Shown: one piece after another, positions 1 to 11,385 of the stretch
How positions within the stretch are numbered: position 1 is the first letter of the stretch
Layout of the letters: every line of letters begins with the position of its first letter
Source: Sorghum bicolor
Taxonomy: Eukaryota > Streptophyta > Magnoliopsida > Poales > Poaceae
DNA length: 64,000 nt
Assembly: GCF_000003195.3 (NCBI RefSeq)
Contig: NC_012871.2
Location: 59,325,802 to 59,389,801 of the forward strand
Reading direction: 5' to 3'
Position numbers and translations under genes: made by a program
Notes under the pieces: model-generated
What the model saw: the letters and a program-made list of their open reading frames with translations, nothing else
Database searches by the model: none
What the model was told of the DNA's origin: nothing

Positions 1-301
1 GTGAGCTTAGGAGCTTTGTGCTTTTGCTTACTAGTTGTGTAGGAGCTCCCCCGTCTTGCAAAGTACTAGTGGCATAGGTTTGTGTGACCTTGCTCCTAGA
101 ATTGGTTAGGTGAGCTCTTGCTAAGGTAGCACCTTGTTTGCTTGTTTAGGATCTTTTACAAGGTGCTAGAGAACTTAGATAGAGGGGTGTAGTCTTGGCT
201 AGACCGATAGTTTTAATTCCGCACTTATTTCGGTTAGCCGACGCGATAAGTTTTAGAAAGGACTATTCACCCCCCCTCTAGTCCGCCATCTCGACCCTTC
301 A
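1..301 (+). repeat. 3' part of the 5' LTR of TR-GAG #1
   Basis: It matches the last 301 bases of the 3' LTR (7602-7902) with about one visible difference (tagatagagg versus tagatacagg). It ends in CCCTTCA just before the primer-binding site. The near identity suggests a fairly recent insertion. Confidence 0.9.
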
Positions 302-320
302 AGTGGTATCGGAGCTAGGT
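302..320 (+). promoter_or_regulatory. Primer-binding site of TR-GAG #1
   Basis: TGGTATCGGAGCTAGG starts three bases after the LTR ends. It resembles the initiator-Met tRNA primer site (TGGTATCAGAGC) used by many plant LTR elements. The same string follows the LTR at 62499. Confidence 0.75.
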
Positions 321-352
321 CTCTCATTTGTGGTCTTCACCGACCCGAGAGG

Positions 353-2278
353 ATGGCGGCTTATGGGCTAGATGTTGATTGTCCACACATTTTTGATGGC
401 ACACACTTTGCACGGTGGAGAAATTGGATGCAATGCAATTTTAAGTATATTTCTCCTCAAATGTGGTGGATCGTAGATGTGGGCTTTTCTTGTGCAATTG
501 ATAAAAAGGTTGCAACTCAAGCGCAAAAGAAATGCCTACATCTTGATTGCCAAGCTACTAACATCTTCTACTCATCTATGAAAGATAATATATTTGGTGA
601 GATCATGGATATGAAGTCCGCTCATGAGATTTGGGTATTTCTCAATAAGAAATATGGGGCAATATCCAAAGAAGATGATGTGCCAAAGGTGGGCACAAAT
701 GAGGATGTTGAGCATGACCACAACATGGTGGTTGTGGAGGATTGCTCCACCTCATTGTCAAGTGAAGAAGATGATGATCATTCTACAAGATCACTTGACA
801 AGGACGATGATGATGCCACAAGTGATGCAAATGATGATGCTACTCCATGCACACTTGATGATGAAGATGATGGCTATGAGAGTGATGCTTCCACAAGCTC
901 ATCTACTACATCACCACATTGCTTCATGTCACATGGTGACACTAAGGTATCTATTGGTGATGTGATTATTGATTGTGATGGTCCACATTTTGAGCTTGTA
1001 TGTAAACTCTCAAAAGCTTTAAGAAATGAGTTGGCAAAAACAAGTAAATTGAAAAATGAAAACTCATTTCTAAAGACCGCATGTGAACAACAAAAGCATC
1101 TACTTTATGTTACTACTTGTTCACATGAGGAGCTAAAATTGGTTCATGAGGAACTTTGTGTTACTCATGATAACTTGGTAAAAGATCATGCTTTTCTCAC
1201 TAAGAAGATTTCTAATGAAGAAATTAAAACTAGTGAGAGCTCATCATTTGGGTCAAATGATCAATCATATGATATTACTAACCCTTGTGATGTAGGCAAG
1301 AAGCATGTATCCACCTCTTGTGATGATTTATTATCTACGCCATGTTCTTCACAATTAGATATTTGTTCTACTTCCATGTCTTGTGAGACTAACCTTTTGA
1401 AGGAGAACGATAAGCTCAAAAATGAAGTGAAGAATTTGAGCAACAAGTTAGAGAGGTGCTACTACTCAAAAGTCACCTTTGAGCATATATTGAAGACTCA
1501 AAGAAACTATGGTGACAAATATGGCCTTGGCTTCAAGAAGAAGATGACAAAGGGCAAAAGAAAGCAAGAGAGAGAAAAGCTCTCTCATTTCATGTGCTAT
1601 CGGTGCCATGAAATGGGTCATCTTGCTAATGGTTGTCCAAACAAAGAGAAGCTCAAGAAGATAAAAGAAGAAGAGAGGCTAAAGCATGTCAAGTGCTTCA
1701 AGTGCCGCACTTGGGGTCATCTCACCTCAATGTGCCCAACCAAGCAATTGGTGAAGCAACAAGAAGAGCCTCAACCTAAGCCACAAGTTGAGCAAGAAAA
1801 GAAGCCCCAAACTCAAGTCAAGTTCAACCATCACGGTGACTTGATGATGAAGAAGAAGAAAACAAGAAGGGGTGGAAGAGCAAGGCATCCAATGCAAATC
1901 CAAGATGCCAAGATGATGAGCAAGGATGATGGACACTTTGCCTCGAGGTGTCCTACCAAGCTTGAGAAGAAGGCTCAAGCAACTCTCAAGAGGCAAGGCA
2001 ATGAGAAGCAACATATGAGAAAGAAAGAAAAGGCTCAATCCAAAAGAAGTTGCTACTTATGCCGGGAAAGGGGACACATGGCTCATTCATGTCCCCTAGG
2101 TAATAATTCTAAGCCTATTTCAATTGATGATAATTCTATGCTTAGAAAGGATGGTAATGGTACCTCTATGGTTGCTATTGCAAAACATCCCGCTACTCAT
2201 ACTAAGGCTATGCCTAAGTATGTTGCACCTAACTTGAGAGGACCCAAACTAGTTTGGGTACCATCAAAAAGTGGATGA
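353..2278 (+). CDS. Gag polyprotein of TR-GAG #1
   Basis: A 641-residue ORF starting at an ATG 51 bases past the LTR. Residues 1-115 form a copia-type gag N-terminal region (a Trp-rich 'FDGTHFARWRNWM' start typical of DUF4219/UBN2 gags). Residues 115-185 are rich in Asp, Glu, Ser and Thr. A predicted coiled coil follows around residues 335-365. CCHC zinc knuckles (CX2CX4HX4C) lie at residues 415-428, 448-461 and 567-580; a fourth at about 526-533 keeps only its GHF...C half. The C-terminus is basic. It should form the RNA-binding particle shell in the cytoplasm. No pol frame follows. It has no internal stop, in contrast to the gypsy elements here, so it may be young. The N-terminal 115 residues differ sharply from the copy at 62550, while the rest is close. 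Confidence 0.85.
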   Translation: MAAYGLDVDCPHIFDGTHFARWRNWMQCNFKYISPQMWWIVDVGFSCAIDKKVATQAQKKCLHLDCQATNIFYSSMKDNIFGEIMDMKSAHEIWVFLNKKYGAISKEDDVPKVGTNEDVEHDHNMVVVEDCSTSLSSEEDDDHSTRSLDKDDDDATSDANDDATPCTLDDEDDGYESDASTSSSTTSPHCFMSHGDTKVSIGDVIIDCDGPHFELVCKLSKALRNELAKTSKLKNENSFLKTACEQQKHLLYVTTCSHEELKLVHEELCVTHDNLVKDHAFLTKKISNEEIKTSESSSFGSNDQSYDITNPCDVGKKHVSTSCDDLLSTPCSSQLDICSTSMSCETNLLKENDKLKNEVKNLSNKLERCYYSKVTFEHILKTQRNYGDKYGLGFKKKMTKGKRKQEREKLSHFMCYRCHEMGHLANGCPNKEKLKKIKEEERLKHVKCFKCRTWGHLTSMCPTKQLVKQQEEPQPKPQVEQEKKPQTQVKFNHHGDLMMKKKKTRRGGRARHPMQIQDAKMMSKDDGHFASRCPTKLEKKAQATLKRQGNEKQHMRKKEKAQSKRSCYLCRERGHMAHSCPLGNNSKPISIDDNSMLRKDGNGTSMVAIAKHPATHTKAMPKYVAPNLRGPKLVWVPSKSG

Positions 2279-5200
2279 TTGTTTGTAGGTACCATCGGCA
2301 TTGGAGGCTTGATTCAATTGATCTTATATTATTCATCATATGATTGAGTCAAGCATTGAAGCTTAGTGCTTATCCTATCCCAATGCCAAGTCAAATAAGT
2401 GAAGTCCAAGTACTATAACATACAAGTGCAAATATTCAAGTTGTGGTGATTTATTGGATTATTTGATGGCTTGCAAATACATGAGTTGAAGCTTGCAAAT
2501 CAGATGATCATGAGCTAACAAAGGTCTATCTTTGTTGATCACATTCATTTTGGTGCATATGAGTTGATTGAATTGGATATATATGCAATGTCGCTTGCTA
2601 TAAGATGTTTGAATGGATTAAATGCTTAGTAATCAAGTTTGGATTGATTTGGGTTGGATAAGTTCATAAGATAACATTTAATAAGTGGATTGAATGGATA
2701 TATGTCTCGTGAAAGTATCCAATCAAGTTGATTTCAAGTTTGATTCAATTTGAACAAGCATAGCTCAATTGCTTGAAATCTGTCTAATTTTGAAAAACTG
2801 AGCTAGCAGTGATCAAGTCTGAGCTTGAGCGAACAAATCCATTTGGAATGGCTTGAAATTTGTTGTGCATGCTGTACACTTATGATAGAATATGCTGTAG
2901 AAATTTTATGAGAATTGGATAAGGGATACTTCGGTTTTGGAGTGGATCTTATCAGCTATAGTGCAGCAGTTTTCAGCATGTAGCAGTGGTGGAAGAATTT
3001 AAATCTGGTAGCAATCTAGAAGTCAAATGAAGCTCAAATGTTTGCAGCTGCTAGATGACTTAGTTAGTCACATCTCCACCAAATTTCGTAGAATTTGGAT
3101 CTGTACATTGTGAGATATGGGTTATTCTTTGAAAGGTACAGAATCTGCCAGAAAAGTGACAATTATTGGATTGATCTAGAGTCACTTCAATTGAAAGGTC
3201 CTCAAGTTGGAAACATGTTTACAAGTGTTTGAGGCACCTAAGTTTGGTTTTGAATTGATCTATAAGCATGACAAGTAATGAGTATAGGGGCATTTGATTG
3301 TGGAATGTACTTGGTGTACACATTTAGTACTCAAATTGAAGATCAAGATCAAACTCAGTATGAAGATGAAGTTTAAGTTCTAGTGACCATTGGAGATTAT
3401 TTAGAAAGAAAAAGAACTTAAACAAGTAGAAAGAAAAGGACTTAAAGAAGGGTTCACGGATATTCATCATATTAAGTCCATCACTTGAATCAATCAATCA
3501 AAGGCAATTCAAGTGAGTGTCAAGAATGGTTCTTTAGAGAGAGGTCACTTCTCCCTATGTGAGGGGCGTGCCGCCCGAGGAGTGGGTAAACCAAGTGTGG
3601 TGCTTGGAAGGCTAGCATGGAAGTGGTGATCTAAAGGACATTTGAGATGCTTAGTTGAAGCAATCAAAAGGATTGATCAAGAGAGCAAGCAACACCCAAA
3701 AGAGAGCTAGTCATGATGTTCAAGTGATATTATTAATAGTTCTCTCATGCAAGCAATGATCAAGAAAAGATGAAGCAAGCCAACCACAACAAAAGATAGT
3801 GCACTTGATCATAAAGTGGTTTTCATTTCATATGGGTGAAGAATTGATCTATCAATTGGCATTTATAATTGGTCTTCACCAAGCTTACAGTTGGACTTCA
3901 CATTGCTATTGGAGAAATGAATTGGAATCTATGTGACTATCCTCTTCTCCAACATAGCAAAGGTATCATTGTAATGTGCATGATCATTTCATCCCTTACT
4001 AGTATGCGGTTAGTGCATATAGTACATGCTTAATAGGATCATGCATGACAAATGAAAAGTTTTCAATTCATAGCCTACCACTATTGCTTGAATGATTAGT
4101 TGATCTAGTGGTATGTATATGAGTTTGTTCATGAGCTAGTGAACCCAAGTACTTGATCTATTTTGGATTGTTAACAAGTGACAAGTACAACATTGGCAAG
4201 ATAACCCTTAATGTGAGGTGTGAAAAAGCTTGTCATTGGTTCAAACCGTACTTGGAAACTTAGGCAAATTAACATAGTTCAAGTCAACAATTAGAAGCTC
4301 ATGAAGATAAGAGTACAAGAACAAGACAACAATGCAAATGGATATCTAGACTCAAATGTTTCTTCAATTGGTATCCAACAAATGGTACTCATGATGATGA
4401 TAGCAAATGTTCAAGATTGCAAACAAGTGGTTCCATACTAGAAGACCTTATTCGTAGAAGAATCCCATATGGTATCGGACAAAATATTTCAAATGATATC
4501 ACATCTATACATATGGTATCTATCATACAAGAAGGTGGTTCCACAAGTGATCCTCAACTTTAAGTGATCATCAAGCAAAGAAAGTTCCCTTACCAACAAG
4601 ATTGACAAGTGAATGACCCATGCTACGACATAGGGGGAGTGCCCCACCAAATGGTATCAAGGTCAAAGATCCTATGTGGTATCTCGAGAGAAATGTCATT
4701 CCAACACATATGGTGATGTCCATCAAAAATGCAAGATTCAAGCCTCAACCATCTATCCCAATGCAATCCTTTGTCACAATGAGATTCATACTGTTTCAAT
4801 TGATATCAAGTGATTTGATTGGTATCACATACCTTTTATGGAAACTGATGACAAAGGGGGAGAAGTTGGAACAAAGATATAATCATGGGATAAGTTGGAC
4901 AACAAAAGATATGTTTCAAAGGGTAGAAATCAAAGATGGAAATGGATAAAGAGGGAGCAACATTAAGATGGATCAAGAAGTAAGATGGATCAAGAAGGAT
5001 CAAAATTCTTGAACATGAGAAGCACACAAGTAGGGGGAGCAAGCTCATGAACATTGTTTGTTTGCATTTGATTTGTGCATATTCATGTGCTTGTTTGCAT
5101 TGCATAAGTGTTTAAATTCAATATGCATACTTGTGTGGTGTATGCTAGTTATAGAACTTGATTGATGATATGATAACTAGCATGCATAGGTTGATAGCTA

Positions 5201-5546
5201 GACTTGTGTTCTTCAAGTAAAGACTAGACCCTTGATTATAATGTTGATCTCATGGGGTTTCTAGTGTCTTTGTTGTCTAGCTGCTCATGGTGCTAAGGAT
5301 GGTGTACATTGAATGCTTCAAATGCTATCGAACTTGGTATTGAGCTACAAAGGTTTACTCTATACCTTAGCACTTAGTAGGATTTTATGGTGCTTATCCA
5401 ATTCTTGACATAGAGCTTAAACGTTGGATAAGTAGCATAAAATCCAAAACAAGTTAGCAATTTACACTTGTGTGAAATGCTAGCTTGAAAAAGCTTAATT
5501 TCCATATCTTTGTAGAGTTGTCATCAATTACCAAAAAAGGGGAGAT
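2279..5546 (+). other. Non-coding interior of TR-GAG #1 with polypurine tract
   Basis: About 3.27 kb between gag and the 3' LTR. No frame shows RT, integrase, RNase H or protease motifs. ORFs such as 4620-4949 look random. The sequence is AT-rich, with many CAAGTG/TTGATC-like words. The last bases (5533-5545, AAAAAAGGGGAGA) form a polypurine tract right before the LTR, the expected plus-strand primer. Confidence 0.7.
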
Positions 5547-6259
5547 TGAAAGGTCCTTGTTTGGTTTTGGTAATTGAGTGACAACTTAGGTGGACTAATA
5601 GTGTTTATGTGAGATACACAGGAGATTAGTCCACAGGTGATTATGTGATGATGGAGGAGCTCATTGCATATGAGACATGACATGGAGTCATGTGACCAAG
5701 GTGGAGAAGATCAAGATGAGGCTTGGCTCGATGGACCGGTTGAAAGAGTGAAGGGCAAGTCGGAGGCTTTGAAGCGAGGGACCGCGTGTGACGGTGAAGC
5801 TTGAGCAAGACTTGGCGCCGATGGACCGAGGCAACGGTGAAGAGCAAGTGAGGTCAAGATCGATGAACCAATACGGTCACGTGATGATATGAAGTGGATC
5901 ATATCATTTGGTGATTGGTTGGTGCATGTGTTGCATCAACATTGGAGGAGATGGAATGGAATGCGCAAGGCATAGGTATAACCTAGGACATTTCTATTTC
6001 ACCGGTCATAGGTGTGTAGAGAAGGTTATGACCGGATTTAGGATAGATGGCCGTACTATTAAGAGGGGCAAACTTGTTTGCATATCGGTCATCTAGTGCC
6101 ACTTGAGCGATCTAACTTTGCATACGTGTTAGGATCGAGTAGCGTGGCAAGTTGAGAGGCTAACTCCCTTGAAAAAATGTTTGTGAAAATGCTAACACTC
6201 GTGCACAAGTGTGGAGACACTTTGGTGTTGGCACATGGAAGCAAGGGTAGAAGTTGAGA

Positions 6260-6745
6260 AACTTTTCGCGCAGGCTTTCAGGCCGGACGCGTCCGGTATG
6301 AGGTCGGACGCGTCCGAGTTGAGGCACCGGACGCGGAAATAGTTTTCGCGTAGAGTCCGGTGCGCCTCGTCCGGTGAGCTCGTTTCTCGGTGAAACTCTC
6401 TGAGTTTGCGTCCGGTGCACACCGGACGCGTCCGGTGTGAACTAGGACGCGTCCGAGTTGGCGTCCGGTGCAAACTCCTCTTGCAGAGCTCTCTAGGTGT
6501 GAGTCCGGTGCACACCGGACCGTCCGGTGTGTGCGTCCGGTGTTGCAACCGGTGTTGGCTCAAGTTTTGCGACGCTCTCTGAGTTTGCGTCCGGTATGAG
6601 GTCGGACGCGTCCGGTATTTCAAAAGTGAGAGTCCGGTGCCCTGTCAGTGTCAGAGACAACGGCTAGTTTTCTAACGGTCAAGAGCACCGGACGCTGGTC
6701 TGGTCAATACCGGACGCGTCCGGTGTGAACTAGGACGCGTCCGGT
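6260..6745. repeat. CCGGACG / CGTCCGG repeat field in LTR U3
   Basis: Dispersed copies of GTCCGGTG, CACCGGACG and the palindrome CCGGACGCGTCCGG (for example around 6293, 6422, 6603 and 6712) occur on both strands without a fixed period. The region is far richer in CpG than its surroundings and lies just upstream of the LTR TATA box. Confidence 0.8.
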
Positions 6746-6796
6746 GTGGTCGACTTTTGCGCAGTGAAGGGTAACGGCTAGTTTAGCCCTTGGGGC

Positions 6797-6804
6797 TATA
6801 AATA
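6797..6804 (+). promoter_or_regulatory. TATA box of TR-GAG LTR promoter
   Basis: TATAAATA in the context GGGGCTATAAATAAAAG. The same block recurs in the second LTR at 61408. Transcription of the element probably starts about 30 bases downstream, which makes the preceding 1.25 kb U3. Confidence 0.7.
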
Positions 6805-7902
6805 AAAGTTGTGGCCGGCCTTGGCAAGAGCTGAGCACCCTTGGGACTTAGTTTCCATGCTTGGGGAGTGCTAGTAAAGCCTCTAACTCACATATGCTTG
6901 ATAGTGATCATCCGATTGTGTGAGTGAGCGATTCTAGTGCGTTGCATTGAGAGATTGCATCGAGTGACACTAGGTGTTCGTGTTGCAAGCCGGTGGTGCT
7001 TGTTACTCTTGGAGGTTGCCACCTCCTAGACGGCTTGTTAGCTTGTGACTCCGTCGAAGCACGCAAGGAGATTGTGCGGTGCTCCGGAGAAGAGATTGTG
7101 AGGGGTACGGTGCTCACCCCGCGGGGATCGCGAAGAGCAACTCTAGTTGAGCGAGACGTGAAGAGCGACAAGTGGTCCGGCCGGGTCAAGTGCTAGAGCT
7201 TGTGGTAAGCACTCCACGTGGGAGAGTGTGACTTGCGGGTCACCACTAGCAAGAGGACCGGCGGCAACCTTGGAGCTTGTCTCAACGGGGACGTAGCTTG
7301 GTGGCAACCAAGTGAACCTCGGGAGAAAATCATCGTGTCAACTTTGTTCTTCCCGTTGGTTTGCAAGTCCCTAACACAAGCTTGTATTTACATTCATATA
7401 TTTGTGCTTGTGTAGTTGCTCTTGTAACTAGTTAGCTTGTGTAGCTTGCTAGTTACCTTCTTGCTTGTGTAGCTAGAAGTACTTCCCTTGCGTGACTAAT
7501 TTGGTTTGTGTAACCTTGTTAGTCACATTGCTTAGTTTGTGTAGCTAAGTATTTTGCGCTCTCTAATTTGGCATTAGTTGCCTTGTTATTGAGCTTTGCT
7601 AGTGAGCTTAGGAGCTTTGTGCTTTTGCTTACTAGTTGTGTAGGAGCTCCCCCGTCTTGCAAAGTACTAGTGGCATAGGTTTGTGTGACCTTGCTCCTAG
7701 AATTGGTTAGGTGAGCTCTTGCTAAGGTAGCACCTTGTTTGCTTGTTTAGGATCTTTTACAAGGTGCTAGAGAACTTAGATACAGGGGTGTAGTCTTGGC
7801 TAGACCGATAGTTTTAATTCCGCACTTATTTCGGTTAGCCGACGCGATAAGTTTTAGAAAGGACTATTCACCCCCCCTCTAGTCCGCCATCTCGACCCTT
7901 CA

Positions 7903-8880
7903 CCTTTCCCCTGAGCAATCAGGGAGAGCTCGCGGATCGAGGATAAACTGACTTTGAGGCTTAGTAATCTTCATCCACTAAGATCAGTTTGATCTGAGGG
8001 CTACGATTCATCCCGCCAGCCTATATAAGCAAGGCCCTGGCCCCTAGATCAAAGCATCCTAGAAACCGTAATTCATTATCTCCAGTCAGGATCAGAGCCA
8101 AGCATTCAAGAGTAGTTTAGCCTTGTAGTCATCTAGAGAGATTAGGGCTAGTCTTATAGAATTAGAGAGAGATAGAGTGGAGGGAACAGTTGTGGAGGAA
8201 GCTCCGGAGCTATCGGTGTCTCCTTCCTTGGCTTGTACCTGCGGGATCAAGCTCCTTCGCGGGGTTTGCTTCTGAGATTTTTCAGGTGTTCAACTTATAA
8301 TACTAGTAAGTCCTTTGTTATTATTATTCTTTGGTTTGCGACTCGTTTGAGTATTTCAATTCTTTGTTGCTCTTGGATTGGAATTGCATGTCGTGTGTAG
8401 ACGCGGTGTCTAGACACAATTGCACGTAGATATCCTCCTAGTCGCCGGATAAGGATTGTTCGTGGGAAGTGACCCAATCGTCCCAACAAATTTATAGTTT
8501 CCTGTCATGTTTGTAAGGACTGGTAGGACTTGGGTGTTAGTTTAGGGTATTCTCTATGGTACTCTGGCCTAGCTCGTCCCCTCTAGAATAATATTAGCAT
8601 AACTTACTACAGGTTAGAACAAATCCATAGATGTCATCTCTATAGCCCTTTATTTCCCTTGTTTGATACTCAGGGGTTAAGTTTAGTCTTGATTAGTCAT
8701 CGCACGCTTTCTCCTTGTGGATAAACAAATACGATACTCGAGATATCTTTTCTGGGTGAAGTGCTACATCGGTATATTCATGCGCTTGCGAATTATTTCT
8801 CTTTGATTCTTCTGTAGTGCATAATAAATACCACCAACTGTCCAATTCCAAACTACAGTCTCCTAAAATCTTTCCAACTA
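7903..8880 (+). other. Repeat-like sequence flanking TR-GAG #1, possible LTR remnant
   Basis: No ORF of note. A TATA-like CTATATAAGC at about 8021 is followed by a leader-like stretch (CTAGATCAAAGCATCC...), as in gypsy LTR promoters. The matching LTR partner is not in the window, so the identity is inference. 8500-8880 shows nothing recognisable. Confidence 0.35.
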
Positions 8881-8916
8881 TATATCCACTTTGAATTCTG
8901 CATCGTCTTTGAAATA

Positions 8917-9165
8917 CTCCCTGTCTCTGAAAGCTTCAATTCCTAGAGTTGTCTTAAGTCAAACTTTTAAAACTTTGACCGAATTTCTAGAAAAAAAACA
9001 CTAAGACTTGTAGTACCAAATTAGTACCATTAGATTTATCATAGAATATATTTTTTATAAGATACTCATTTTATGTTATAGATATTGATGATCTTTTCTA
9101 TAAAGTTGGTCAAACTTTAATTTTTTTACCGGTACATATTTTAGGAATTGAAGCTTTTAGGGACA
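8917..9165. mobile_element. Stowaway-like MITE
   Basis: The left end after TA reads CTCCCTGTCTCTGAAAGC. The right end is the inverse (GCTTTTAGGGACA), missing the last few bases. The interior (AGTCAAACTTTTAAAACTTTGACC ... TTGGTCAAACTTT) is that of abundant grass Stowaway elements of the Tc1/mariner type. Confidence 0.7.
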
Positions 9166-9167
9166 TA

Positions 9168-9608
9168 CTCCCTCCGTACTGGTATTAGAAGTCGTTTAGG
9201 ACATGATTGCGCATACCAAGGAGTGCTAAAGAGTGATTAATTATGGGGGAGTTTGCCATCTTTGCCCTTATTAAATAGGCCTGCGGGTGTCTCTTGTACA
9301 ACAATTCTTTGTAGCCTGATTGATAAACGCTCCGCGGCCCGAGGCCAGAAGTCCAGCGTTCGAAGCCCTTGGCCATAGTTTTTTTGACCTCTACGTGGAT
9401 TTTGCATGGGGAGCGACGGCGTGAGTGGTGTGCGGCTGCGAGAGGAACACAACTGGTGGCCTATTAATGTGGCCAGGGAAACGAACGTGCGGCGCGGGAG
9501 CCGAATTGCGAGGGGCAGCGGCGTCCAATGCTTCACACGCCAGAACGACTTCCTTTGATTCATTTTGTGCAAACGCCAGAACGGCCTCTAATACCAGTAT
9601 GGAGGGAG
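9168..9608. mobile_element. Stowaway-like MITE with unusual 390-bp interior
   Basis: TIRs CTCCCTCCGTACTGGTATTA and its inverse TAATACCAGTATGGAGGGAG differ at one position and are flanked by TA (9166-9167 and 9609-9610). The interior is GC-richer than usual and carries a tRNA-like stretch near 9312-9370 (A-box-like TAGCCTGATTG, B-box-like GCGTTCGAAGC). No transposase is encoded. It abuts the previous Stowaway. Confidence 0.75.
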
Positions 9609-9610
9609 TA

Positions 9611-10861
9611 TAGAGTAGAAAAGCTCCAGTCATGTCTGAATAAACATAACTAGAAGCAGATCGTTAAGGCATCATTATTAGCAAGTTAGAAAATCCGGGG
9701 CTGCCCCAAAGGATCGCAAAGGACAAACGGACTGGCGGCCGGCATTGCCTGCATCCAACGCGTCGCGTCCCCCGTATGGGCGTCAGCGTCACGTCGCTCT
9801 TCCTTCCCCGGCCAGTGCATCTGCATGCAGGCAGGCAGCCCCATCACGAACCGGCAACACCACCAAAAGGTCCAGGGTCCAAAGGGGAGCAAAACTACAA
9901 AGAAACGGCGGATGTCGATGCAAATGATTGAGCGAGGACGCTGTACACAGCAGCGACCGCTCCTCCGCCAGGCCACGGCGCCGCAGCGTGCCAGCCAGTG
10001 CAAACCTTCGCGGCGCCCTCGCCCCGGCCCCAGCCGTGGCATCGCCGTTGGAATTCGGAAAAGGCGAGCATTATTGCCTTGCCCGAAGTTGACACGCACG
10101 CATGGGCATTATTCAGACGGGACGTAGATTTCCGCGACAGTGACGGTGGTGGTTGTTAACGCGAGCCTTGCTGGGCCGGTTTGGATGACATGGCTCCATC
10201 GAGCGTCTCCGTCCGGACACTTGGCGGCGCCCCTGATCTCCCACCGGGCGGTCGGAGACGTCGTCTGATCTCTGATGGGGTACCATCGAGATGCTTTGCT
10301 CCGTGATTCTCTCTGGCCCTTTGGATTTGGGTTTTGTGGCCCTGAGGCTCCGAGCTACGTACGCGAGAGAGAATATGGAGTGACAGAAGCTTGCATTATT
10401 GCAATTTTCTATGTCACCTGGCCAAGCCCACAGAATCTGAATTTGGCGTGTCAGTATCCAGGTCACTGTTAGATTAGATCATCATTCTTTTATGTAGCCC
10501 CGGGCTCGTATGGATGAAATATCTCCTTACCGATTCTTGAGCAGAATTTATATGGTCGTTTCTTTTGCATAGATAGACAGACCAGGGCAAAGTTCTGATC
10601 TAAACATGGGAATAGTAAATTGGAGTATCTCGTAGCGATTCTCTCTGCTCTCAGTTTTTCAGCTGTGAATCCATTCACACGGTTACAATAATCTCCCTTC
10701 TTCTGGGGAAATGAGGTCAGAATTAAAGAAGCTTTCATGGTGATATGATGCTTTTTCTCATGAACTATCATGGCTTGGTTGCCAAGTTAGTTGGAAGGCC
10801 GACAACGCGTCTACCGAGTTCAATGAAACGAGGACATCCATGCCAGCAAAGGTCGCTTCAA
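9611..10861. other. Intergenic sequence, nothing recognised
   Basis: It holds a GC-rich patch (9690-10340) with overlapping short ORFs in several frames, none with a protein-family motif. I see no gene. Confidence 0.4.
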
Positions 10862-11090
10862 ACCAAGTTTAGTTGGCAAAATTTTTGGGTTTTGGCGACT
10901 GTAGCATTTTCGTTTTTATTTGACACATTGTCCAATCATAGAGTAAATAGGCTCAAAAGATTTATCTCACAAATTACAGGTAAACTGTGCAGTTAGTTTT
11001 TATTTTCGTCTATATTTAATGCTCTATGCATGCGACCAAAGATTCGATGTGACGGGGAATCTTGAAAATTTTTGCGAACTAAACAAGGCC
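10862..11090 (+). mobile_element. MITE of the GGCCTTGTTTAGTT family, copy 1
   Basis: The ends are AAGTTTAGTTGGCAAAATTTT and GCGAACTAAACAAGGCC. The interior has the family core: TTGACA..TTGTCCAATCATAG, AAAAGATTTATCTCAC, CTGTGCAGTTAGTTTTTATTTT, GATTCGATGTGACGGGGAAT. It is non-autonomous. Confidence 0.75.
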
Positions 11091-11141
11091 CAAACAACAA
11101 GGGAGAAAGCAAGAAGCAACAGTGACCGGTTACTGCAGCTA

Positions 11142-11385
11142 GGGCCTTGTTTAGTTGCAAAATATTTTACAAAATATGAATAGTACCAATTTCGTTTGTA
11201 TTTAACAAATATTATCCAATCATGGACTAAATAAGCTCAAAAGATTTGTCTCGTCAATTTCGACCAAACTGTGTAATTAGTTTTTATTTTTATCTATATT
11301 TAATACCTCATGCATACGTCTAAAGATTCGATGTGACGGGAAATTTGAAAAATTTTGCAAAATTTTTTGGAAGTAAACAAGGCCT
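11142..11385 (+). mobile_element. MITE of the GGCCTTGTTTAGTT family, copy 2
   Basis: It starts GGGCCTTGTTTAGTTGCAAAA and ends AAGTAAACAAGGCC, with the same core as copy 1. Only about 50 bp separate copies 1 and 2. Confidence 0.8.

Larger units (their letters stand above)
1..7902 (+). mobile_element. TR-GAG LTR retrotransposon #1 (SIRE/Maximus-like, gag only), 5' end cut by window
   Basis: The window opens inside the 5' LTR. Bases 1-301 repeat 7602-7902 almost exactly. In order: partial 5' LTR, primer-binding site, one gag ORF, about 3.3 kb without coding potential, polypurine tract, full 3' LTR (5547-7902). No protease, integrase, RT or RNase H motif is visible, so the element could move only with enzymes supplied in trans. 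Gag-only elements of this kind are known in plants as TR-GAGs; the SIRE/Maximus assignment rests on long LTRs, the Met-type primer site and a copia-type gag, and is inference. The 5' target duplication lies outside the window; the 3' copy would be 7903-7907. Confidence 0.85.
5547..7902 (+). repeat. 3' LTR of TR-GAG #1 (2356 bp)
   Basis: It begins TGAAAGGTCC and ends CCCTTCA, the TG...CA termini of LTRs. It aligns with the LTR at 60111-62498: very similar over the first about 630 bp and from the TATA box on, but strongly divergent in the middle (about 6180-6780 versus 60750-61390). That middle is packed with CCGGACG/CGTCCGG words. The 62-residue ORF at 5908-6096 is shared by both LTRs only because the DNA is shared. 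Confidence 0.9.

Noticed and set aside
4620..4949. 109-codon ORF in the TR-GAG interior
   Set aside because: No motif; AT-rich sequence with a chance open frame.
5908..6096. 62-codon ORF conserved at 60472-60660
   Set aside because: Conserved only because both lie in copies of the same LTR; the flanking non-coding DNA is just as similar.
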